Assembly (NCBI GenBank): GCA_003563455.1 | Contig: PWRV01000042.1 | Coordinates: 1 to 11,645, forward strand | DNA: 11,645 nt | Direction of reading: 5' to 3' | Source: Thioalkalivibrio sp. | GTDB lineage: Bacteria > Pseudomonadota > Gammaproteobacteria > Ectothiorhodospirales > Ectothiorhodospiraceae | Shown: positions 7,154 to 11,645 of the stretch, piece after piece | Layout: every line of letters starts with the position of its first letter | How positions within the stretch are numbered: the first letter of the stretch is position 1 | The notes under the pieces: model-generated | Databases searched by the model: none | What the model was told of the DNA's origin: nothing | Seen by the model: only the letters and a program-made list of their open reading frames with translations | Position numbers and translations under genes: made by a program

Positions 7154-7444
7154 ATGAGCGCGAAGCCAATGACCCTCCTGGTGATCGTCACCGAGGCGGT
7201 GCTGGAAGACATCCTGATCGACGAGATCACCGAGCTGGGAGCACACGGCTATACGATCGTTGACGGCCGCGGCCGCGGCACGCACGGCACCCGCTCCGGG
7301 CGCTGGACGCAGGGCGGCAACATCCGCATCGAGGTCATCGGGAACGCGCAGCTCTGCGAACGCATTGTCGATCGGTTGAAGACCGCCTACGAACACAACT
7401 ACGGCCTGCTGATGTACACCGCCCCGGTCGAGTTGCAGAATTGA
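7154..7444 (+). CDS. sbtB: SbtB/CPII, PII-like regulator of SbtA
   Basis: A 96-residue PII-superfamily protein, expected to form a trimer, bind adenine nucleotides and gate SbtA. Related carboxysome-associated CPII proteins respond to bicarbonate and adenylates. LLVIVTEAVLEDILIDEI (8-25) is the first strand-helix unit. GAHGYTIVDGRGRG (29-42) leads into the T-loop, which is rich in Gly, Arg and Thr and runs to about residue 56. NIRIEVIG starts the second half. The uridylylated Tyr51 context of GlnB/GlnK is absent, as expected for SbtB. The protein ends at PVELQN and lacks the C-terminal CGPxGC redox loop found in several cyanobacterial SbtB proteins. The five-base spacing to sbtA, also seen between sbtA and sbtB elsewhere, makes the assignment secure. 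Confidence 0.92.
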   Translation: MSAKPMTLLVIVTEAVLEDILIDEITELGAHGYTIVDGRGRGTHGTRSGRWTQGGNIRIEVIGNAQLCERIVDRLKTAYEHNYGLLMYTAPVELQN

Positions 7445-7529
7445 GTGCCCCGAGACCCGAACCGGCCACTGCCGATCCACGGGCAGCCGAGCCCGCATGA
7501 CTTCCCGCGAGCCGCCTGGCCGCCAGGTA

Positions 7530-8510
7530 ATGCTGAAGTCGGAGCTGCCGGGCCACCTGATCCGGCACGCCACGCTGCGCCAGCTCCAGGTATTCGAGGC
7601 GATCGTCAGGCTGGGCAGTTTCACCCAGGCTGCGGAGGAACTCTTCCTGACCCAGCCCACGGTCTCGATCCAGATCAAGAAGCTCTCCGATGCCCTCGGC
7701 ATGCCACTGTTCGAACACGTCGGGCGCAAGGTCTTCCCTACCGAGGTGGGTCACGTGCTGTACGCAGCCTGCCGGGAGATCCTGGGGTCCCTGAGCAACC
7801 TCGAAATGAAGCTTGCCGAGCTCCACGGCCTGAAGCGTGGCCGTCTGCGCCTGGCCGTCATCACCACCGCCCAGTACCTGGCCCCGAGCATCCTCGGACA
7901 GTTCGCCCGGCGGTACCCGGAGGTCGAGCTCTCGCTGGAGGTGAGCAATTACGACCGGGTGCTCGCACGGCTTGCGAACAACGACGATGATCTTTACATC
8001 ATTGGCCATGTTCCGGACCAGTTGACCGATGTTGCCGTCTATCCCTTCGCGCCGAATCCGCTGGTGGTCATGGCTCGGCGGGATCATCCCCTGATCGGCC
8101 GTCGCAAGATCCCCATTCAGCGGCTGGCACGCGAGTATTTCCTGATGCGCGAGCCCGGTTCCGGCATTCGGGAGGCGACACTGAAGCTCTTCGAGCGGCA
8201 CGGCATCGAGCCAAAGATCCGCATGGAACTCGGCAGCAACGAGGCCATCAAGCAGGCGGTCGTCGGGGGCCTCGGCATCGCAGTGCTTTCGCTGCACACC
8301 CTGAGCTCCGAGGGGACCTGCGGCCCTATCGGCCTTCTCGACGTCGCCGAGTTCCCGATCGTTCGGCAGTGGAACATCGTGCATCCACGGCGCAAGGTCC
8401 TGTCCACGGTCGCCCAGACCTTCCTCGACTTCGCGATCGAGGACGAGGCACGCATTCGCGCACAGATCGATCAGATGCTGCAGGATTTCCAGCACTCCCT
8501 GACGAGCTAG
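7530..8510 (+). CDS. cbbR: CbbR-type LysR-family transcriptional regulator
   Basis: A 326-residue LysR-type regulator. The winged helix-turn-helix occupies about residues 15-75 (LRQLQVFEAIVRLGSFTQAA, then TQPTVSIQIKKL as the recognition helix). It is followed by a two-lobed periplasmic-binding-protein-like effector domain (RGRLRLAVITTAQYLAP onward). The sequence resembles the CbbR/CmpR/CcmR branch, which senses carbon-metabolism signals and controls Rubisco and carbon-concentrating genes. CbbR is more often divergent from cbbL; here it lies downstream of sbtAB on the same strand, so it may control sbtAB and itself. The start is uncertain: ATG 7530 (MLKSELPGHLIRHATL) matches the usual family beginning, while ATG 7497 would add 11 residues, and neither has a good ribosome-binding site. 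The LysR call is certain; the CbbR subgroup rests on resemblance and context. Confidence 0.88.
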   Translation: MLKSELPGHLIRHATLRQLQVFEAIVRLGSFTQAAEELFLTQPTVSIQIKKLSDALGMPLFEHVGRKVFPTEVGHVLYAACREILGSLSNLEMKLAELHGLKRGRLRLAVITTAQYLAPSILGQFARRYPEVELSLEVSNYDRVLARLANNDDDLYIIGHVPDQLTDVAVYPFAPNPLVVMARRDHPLIGRRKIPIQRLAREYFLMREPGSGIREATLKLFERHGIEPKIRMELGSNEAIKQAVVGGLGIAVLSLHTLSSEGTCGPIGLLDVAEFPIVRQWNIVHPRRKVLSTVAQTFLDFAIEDEARIRAQIDQMLQDFQHSLTS

Positions 8511-8520
8511 CGGGGCATTT

Positions 8521-8529
8521 TGCTATGCT
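8521..8529 (+). promoter_or_regulatory. Candidate extended -10 promoter for the DUF1566 gene
   Basis: TGC followed by TATGCT reads as an extended -10 element just after the cbbR stop codon. A partial -35 (CTGACG, 8499-8504) is 19 bases away, longer than ideal. It would give a leader of about 95 bases before the ATG at 8632. This is inferred from pattern only. Confidence 0.33.
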
Positions 8530-8545
8530 CATCATCTGTTCTGCG

Positions 8546-8577
8546 CCGCACGGTTCCCTGGGTGCGGGCAGGACCGT
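8546..8577 (+). other. Overlapping hairpins in the leader of the DUF1566 gene
   Basis: CCGCAC (8546-8551) can pair with GTGCGG (8562-8567), or ACGGTTCC (8550-8557) can pair with GGACCGT (8571-8577) with one bulged base. The two share bases, so they exclude each other. No U-run follows. They may end the cbbR message or simply be part of the leader; no known riboswitch is recognised. Confidence 0.3.
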
Positions 8578-8620
8578 CTGCCGTTCGGATCTGATCAGTC
8601 GGCATTCATAACAATAGGAG

Positions 8621-8626
8621 AGGAGG
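8621..8626 (+). promoter_or_regulatory. Strong Shine-Dalgarno of the DUF1566 gene
   Basis: AGGAGG sits five bases before the ATG at 8632, inside a purine-rich run. It is by far the best ribosome-binding site in the window and fixes the start of this gene. High translation independent of upstream genes is implied. Confidence 0.8.
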
Positions 8627-8631
8627 TAGGA

Positions 8632-9111
8632 ATGAAGGTTTTGATCGCGGGTGTCGCACTGATGCTGGCGGGCCACACGGCCGTTTTGGCGGATCCGGCT
8701 GATTCGCGTTATCAGATCATGGAGGAAGGCGCGGTGGTATTCGATTCGGAGACCGGCCTGTACTGGGGGCGGTGCAGTGTCGGCCAGCAGCTGGTGGATG
8801 ATTACTGTGCGGGGCGCGCGAACCGCTACACCTGGGACCAGGCCAATGGGCTGGACTCGGAGCTTCCCGAGAATGGTGAGTGGCGCCTGCCCACCGTGGA
8901 GGAGTTGCAGACGCTGGTCGAATACCGGGTCTTCAACCCCGCGATCGACCCGGAGGCCTTCCCCAACACTCCGCCGTCCAACTTCTGGTCAAGCTCGGAG
9001 GCCGCCTACGACGCCTTCTATGCCTGGACCGTCCACTTTGCCAACGGCTTCAGCAACTGGCGCCACAAGCGCCAGCGCTTCGAAGTGCGACTGGTACGCG
9101 ACGGAGAGTAA
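8632..9111 (+). CDS. Secreted DUF1566 (Lcl C-terminal domain) protein
   Basis: A 159-residue exported protein. Residues 1-20 are a signal peptide (charged start, hydrophobic core, AVLA cleavage site before DPAD). The mature part is one DUF1566/Lcl-C domain, a lectin-like fold found in many bacterial surface or periplasmic proteins. It shows the typical order: TGLYW (41-45), WRLPT (84-88) with a following helix VEELQTLV, FWSSSE (118-123), AWTVHFANG (131-139) and VRLVR (152-156). Cys48 and Cys59 could form a disulfide after export. There is no lipobox or membrane anchor, so it should be soluble in the periplasm or outside. The function is unknown. It has its own strong ribosome-binding site and lies 121 bases after cbbR, so it is probably a separate unit with no clear tie to carbon fixation. 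Confidence 0.85.
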   Translation: MKVLIAGVALMLAGHTAVLADPADSRYQIMEEGAVVFDSETGLYWGRCSVGQQLVDDYCAGRANRYTWDQANGLDSELPENGEWRLPTVEELQTLVEYRVFNPAIDPEAFPNTPPSNFWSSSEAAYDAFYAWTVHFANGFSNWRHKRQRFEVRLVRDGE

Positions 9112-9130
9112 CCCGAACCCCCGGCCCCGC

Positions 9131-9152
9131 GCAGGAGGCGAGCCCTCTCGCC
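9131..9152. repeat. Hairpin resembling a degenerate REP unit
   Basis: GGCGAG (9137-9142) and CTCGCC (9147-9152) form a six-pair stem with a CCCT loop, preceded by GCAGGA. The arrangement echoes the REP-like unit 80 bases on (GTAGGA then GCGAGC). It lies 20 bases after the DUF1566 stop and may serve as that gene's transcript end, although no U-run follows. Confidence 0.45.
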
Positions 9153-9215
9153 GATTCCGGCGCCGGGGAAGATCACCCAGGGACTGGCTTCCTGCAGCGG
9201 CCCCCCCGGCGCCCC

Positions 9216-9253
9216 GTAGGAGCGAGCCTGTTCGCGAACGCGCCGCAGGCGCG
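9216..9253. repeat. REP-like palindrome (GTAG head) with adjoining hairpin
   Basis: GTAGGAGCGAGCCTGTTCGC closely resembles the repetitive extragenic palindromes of gammaproteobacteria, which carry a GTAG head followed by an imperfect GCGAGC/GTTCGC stem and are mobilised by RAYT transposases. Directly after it CGCGCC (9239-9244) and GGCGCG (9248-9253) form a second perfect six-pair hairpin with a GCA loop. REPs typically sit between genes, and here the spacer separates two genes whose 3' ends face each other. No RAYT gene is in the window. Confidence 0.7.
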
Positions 9254-9352
9254 CCAGACGCCGCGGCCAAGCAAGCGCGCATTCGCGTGCAAGGCACGCC
9301 CCCACACGGCCGCCCCGGCCTCCTGGGCGAGCTTCCCCAGCGTTCGCTTGGC

Positions 9353-9373
9353 GACCGTCCCCAGCGCACGGTC
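9353..9373 (-). terminator. Possible hairpin at the 3' end of the minus-strand gene
   Basis: GACCGT (9353-9358) and ACGGTC (9368-9373) are perfect complements around a nine-base loop and overlap the stop codon of the minus-strand gene. No U-tract is seen on either strand, so a role in ending transcription is weakly supported. Confidence 0.25.
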
Positions 9374-10937
9374 ACCAGTCGGCGAGCGGATTGTGACGTG
9401 AAAGCGTCAGCAGCACACGGTAGCCATCGTCTTCGCTTCCGGAGGCTGCGCTTCGGTCGCGGAACTCCGCATCGAGGATCAGGGCGAGCCCCGCACGTTG
9501 TGCGGTTGGACGATCCAGGGTCCAGGCAAGGCGGCCGCCAAATTGCATGTCCGCCTCGCCCAGACCGGTATCCGATCGCACCTGGTGCCGGTAACGCAGG
9601 TCGAAATCGGCACCAACGCGATCATGCAGCTCCAGCGTGCGCGATCCCAGTCTCGCCTGCCAGCGATCCTGCGTGGTGCCGGTCCCCCGGTCCTCGCGCT
9701 GACGCCAATCGAGCTGCGCCCTCACCGGAAAGGCCTTGAAGCCACGCTGGTCCCGATACACCTCGAGATGCAGGGTGTCGATTCCCGCCTCCTGCCCGGA
9801 GTCGATCGCACCGGGTACCTGGCCCCGCATCGCCTTCAAACCCCAGCGGCCGACCGCGGTCCTTACCTCGGACTCCAGTTCCAGTCGCCGATAGGCCGCT
9901 ACGGCCGATCCGCTCTCTGGCGTGCGCAACCGTTCATTCTGACCGAACTCGGTGTCCATCCGGACGCGGGGTCGGCCCCGCCACCAGCCCGAGTCGATCT
10001 CCGGTGGTGTCCATGTGGTTCGGAGCCGGTAGCGATTCTTTCGCTCCGCGCTGCCGGGCCGTTCACCGATGACATCATCGTGCTCCCGCTGGGCGGACAC
10101 GCCGATCTCCCAGTCGTCGATCCCGAGTCCAGCCTCCGCGCGCAGGCGTTCCCGGTCGGTCGTGAGATCGGGGTTCGCAGCGCTCTCGAACTCCGGTCCC
10201 ACCCACCGGTATTCTGCGCCAGCGTGCCACTGCAACCCGTCGGATGCGTCCGGGTTCCACTCGACAACCACACGGCGCGCCGATCCCGGCCTGCCACCAA
10301 GGCCACCTGCCACGCCACTGGCCTGTCCCGAGCCCGCCTCTTCGAACGAGAGCCGCATTCGCGAATCCAGCACACTGGCGTCTGCACCCAGTGACCACGC
10401 GTGTCTTGCCGGCGCCGCGGTCCCGTCGCTCGCCGCATCCGTCAGTTCGTTTCCGGCGACCCAACCACTCGTGAGATTCAGGGTGTCGTGGCCTCCTGTC
10501 GGAACAGCATGCGCCGCTACCAAACCAAACAGTTGATGCTCCAGGTCGGATTCCTGCCGCGTCTTCCCGTCTCTCTCCTCCAACTGCGGATGGAAGACAA
10601 AGCCGCGAACATCCGTCTGTTGTGCTGGCTGCCATTCGGCGATCGCACCAGGGCGGTCCCGGGCCCGATGGATCAGGCTGTGGTAGGCGAGTTTCTGCGT
10701 GCCGAGGCGGGTTCGTGCGGAGGCTTCGCGCGGTGCGACCGACGCCGCCTGCAACGGGCCTGGCCGGGAGGCGGCCGGCAATTCGGACTCGGGCGCTGCG
10801 GATCCCGAATACGCGCTGGACAAGGCGCCCGGAACCCCCGACTCCGGACCTGCGCCGAACAGCGGTCCGGCCGCCATGCCGGCCAGAAGCGCCGGCAGGC
10901 GCAACGCCCTACTCACCCCCTTGATCCGCGACATCAT
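9372..10937 (-). CDS. Exported protein, probable outer-membrane beta barrel, family not recognised
   Basis: A 521-residue protein read from ATG 10937 (a second ATG follows directly), with AGAGG about six bases upstream. It begins with a signal peptide (basic MMSRIKGVSRALR, then hydrophobic LPALLAGMAAGPLFGAG), followed by a low-complexity Ala/Pro/Ser/Gly stretch to about residue 77. The rest is dominated by short amphipathic segments with alternating hydrophobic and polar residues separated by Asp/Gly/Glu-rich turns, for example VGADFDLRYRHQV, GLALILDAEFRDR and YRVLLTLSRHNPLADW. That pattern and the final aromatic Trp suggest an outer-membrane barrel of roughly 14-20 strands. I do not recognise the family and assign no substrate. 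It is divergent from everything else here and has no operon partner in the window. A long opposing reading frame at 9498-10394 is judged a shadow. Confidence 0.72.
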   Translation of the reverse strand: MMSRIKGVSRALRLPALLAGMAAGPLFGAGPESGVPGALSSAYSGSAAPESELPAASRPGPLQAASVAPREASARTRLGTQKLAYHSLIHRARDRPGAIAEWQPAQQTDVRGFVFHPQLEERDGKTRQESDLEHQLFGLVAAHAVPTGGHDTLNLTSGWVAGNELTDAASDGTAAPARHAWSLGADASVLDSRMRLSFEEAGSGQASGVAGGLGGRPGSARRVVVEWNPDASDGLQWHAGAEYRWVGPEFESAANPDLTTDRERLRAEAGLGIDDWEIGVSAQREHDDVIGERPGSAERKNRYRLRTTWTPPEIDSGWWRGRPRVRMDTEFGQNERLRTPESGSAVAAYRRLELESEVRTAVGRWGLKAMRGQVPGAIDSGQEAGIDTLHLEVYRDQRGFKAFPVRAQLDWRQREDRGTGTTQDRWQARLGSRTLELHDRVGADFDLRYRHQVRSDTGLGEADMQFGGRLAWTLDRPTAQRAGLALILDAEFRDRSAASGSEDDGYRVLLTLSRHNPLADW

Positions 10938-11333
10938 GGCAGCCTCTTCGAGCGTGACTGCTACTCCAAAACAGACTGTTAGCCGTTCTTACTATTGTAC
11001 CTTCTAACCTGATTCCGGGGGCATCATCGAAGTGCCAAAAGACCTTGAGGCTGTTGTCCCCGTGGTAGATCAGCGAACACCTCTCGGGCGGGCCACTGGG
11101 ATCCCCTTCAAGTCTGGTATTCGGCAGACACGGGCGTTTCTGAAGAGCGGCGGTGCCCTGCGGCCTTGACTACTTGATGAAGTGGCATGAACGTGGCCAG
11201 CAAGAAATTGCCCCGGCAAGAGGGGCGGTGTGTTGCTGGCCGAAGCCCAGGCGGCGGCGACAGGCGGTCAGGTGGCAGCCCGGGAACCCGCTGGGTCTCC
11301 AATGCTTCCACGCGACCTGGCCGGGCTGGAACG
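10938..11333. other. Intergenic region, 396 bases, no convincing gene
   Basis: This gap separates the barrel-like gene from the next minus-strand gene. The first 100 bases are clearly more AT-rich than the surroundings and probably hold the promoter of the barrel gene. AACAG-A-CTGTT (10970-10980) is a short palindrome that could be an operator. A plus-strand frame open from 11008 to the TGA at 11167-11169 reads plausibly as protein but has no good start. I see no tRNA, known RNA family or insertion-sequence ends. Confidence 0.5.
10994..10999 (-). promoter_or_regulatory. Candidate -10 box for the minus-strand barrel gene
   Basis: On the minus strand the bases read TACAAT, 57 bases before the ATG at 10937, in the AT-rich patch of the gap. 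No matching -35 is found at 16-18 bases, so this is only a pattern-level suggestion. Confidence 0.25.
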
Positions 11334-11645
11334 TCAACGGCTCAGTCCCCTTGAAGGGATTGGCCCCGGGCGGACTGGCCGCTGCGGCGAGCCCTTGCCA
11401 AATCTCCCGGCTACACAGCTCCCCGGTTCGGACGCGCGCCGGCAGACTACGATGGCAGCGCGAAACCAGTACACGCTGGTCAAAACCACCACAACCAGCG
11501 CAATCGCCACGAAATCCCCGAAGGTTCGATCCGGGGTGGCCGGCGGGACTCGGGAAAAAACGAGGTTGGCGGCCGAGGCAAGGGTAACCACACCCAGAAA
11601 CGCCACCAGCAGACCCTCGCGCAGGATGGCGGATGGCACCAGGCC
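11334..11645 (-). CDS. Small membrane protein, 5' end outside window
   Basis: The reading frame is open from the right edge (about 103 residues visible) to a TGA at 11334-11336. A GTG at 11639 could be a start, but the frame continues beyond the window, so the gene is treated as partial. Two hydrophobic segments are clear: GLLVAFLGVVTLASAANLVF and FVAIALVVVVLTSVYWFRAA. They are joined by a polar linker (SRVPPATPDRTFGD) and followed by a basic tail starting VCRRA, which suggests an inner-membrane protein with a cytoplasmic C-terminus. The last 35 or so residues are Gly/Pro/Arg-rich and do not look conserved, so the end could be a run-on or an altered stop. The family is not recognised. Confidence 0.5.
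   Translation of the reverse strand, partial: GLVPSAILREGLLVAFLGVVTLASAANLVFSRVPPATPDRTFGDFVAIALVVVVLTSVYWFRAAIVVCRRASEPGSCVAGRFGKGSPQRPVRPGPIPSRGLSR

Noticed and set aside
6182..7444. 420-codon plus-strand frame spanning sbtA and ending in the sbtB frame
   Set aside because: Only its last part, from base 7154 on, is real (sbtB). The part over sbtA is a frameshifted shadow, so it is not an SbtA-SbtB fusion.
7335..8495. 386-codon minus-strand frame opposite the LysR regulator
   Set aside because: The plus strand encodes a clear helix-turn-helix and effector domain; the antisense product has no recognisable motif.
9498..10394. 298-codon plus-strand frame opposite the barrel-like gene
   Set aside because: No signal peptide, domain or ribosome-binding site. 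The minus-strand frame has a signal peptide, a Shine-Dalgarno and strand-like periodicity over its full length.
11153..11587. 144-codon plus-strand frame near the right end
   Set aside because: Arg/Pro/Trp-rich with no domain, and it overlaps the more plausible two-helix membrane protein on the minus strand.
1..11645. CRISPR array, tRNA, rRNA or complete insertion sequence
   Set aside because: No regularly spaced direct repeats, cloverleaf, ribosomal motif, transposase or paired terminal inverted repeats were seen on either strand.

Overview
The window reads as the 3' half of an alpha-carboxysome (cso) gene cluster from a GC-rich autotrophic proteobacterium. It is most likely a gammaproteobacterial sulfur oxidizer or purple sulfur bacterium of the Ectothiorhodospiraceae/Chromatiales kind. 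That placement is inferred from gene content and protein character, not from a marker gene.

Region 1 (1-5265) is carboxysome structure and Rubisco upkeep, all on the + strand. It begins inside a CsoS1B-type hexameric shell protein. There follow a bacterioferritin-like diiron protein, the degenerate pterin-dehydratase-fold Rubisco assembly factor acRAF, the carboxysome-positioning pair McdA/McdB, and the Rubisco activase pair CbbQ (MoxR-type AAA+) and CbbO (vWA adaptor). Spacing is very tight: bfr/acRAF and mcdA/mcdB overlap at their stop/start codons, and acRAF/mcdA are one base apart. Polycistronic expression with translational coupling is therefore likely. A perfect 24-base palindrome lies between cbbQ and cbbO, exactly where the cbbO start has to be decided.

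Region 2 (5286-8510) continues on the same strand. It holds an unusual cytoplasmic trypsin-like protease with an intact catalytic triad, a short-form SbtA sodium/bicarbonate symporter, its PII-like partner SbtB/CPII, and a CbbR-type LysR regulator. The window thus joins shell assembly, organelle positioning, Rubisco reactivation, bicarbonate uptake and its allosteric control, and transcriptional control in one array.

Region 3 (8511-11645) looks unrelated to carbon concentration. It has a small secreted DUF1566 protein with its own promoter-like sequence and a strong Shine-Dalgarno. A 260-base spacer follows, carrying a REP-like palindrome and further hairpins. Next, on the - strand, is a 521-residue exported protein that looks like an outer-membrane beta barrel. 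A 396-base gap with little in it comes after that, then the 3' part of a small membrane-protein gene that runs off the right edge.

The most unusual points are the protease next to the MoxR/vWA activase pair, the cbbQ-cbbO palindrome, the roughly 45-residue basic Pro/Arg-rich N-terminal tail of CbbQ, and a Bfr-like protein that keeps every diiron ligand but has lost the haem methionine.
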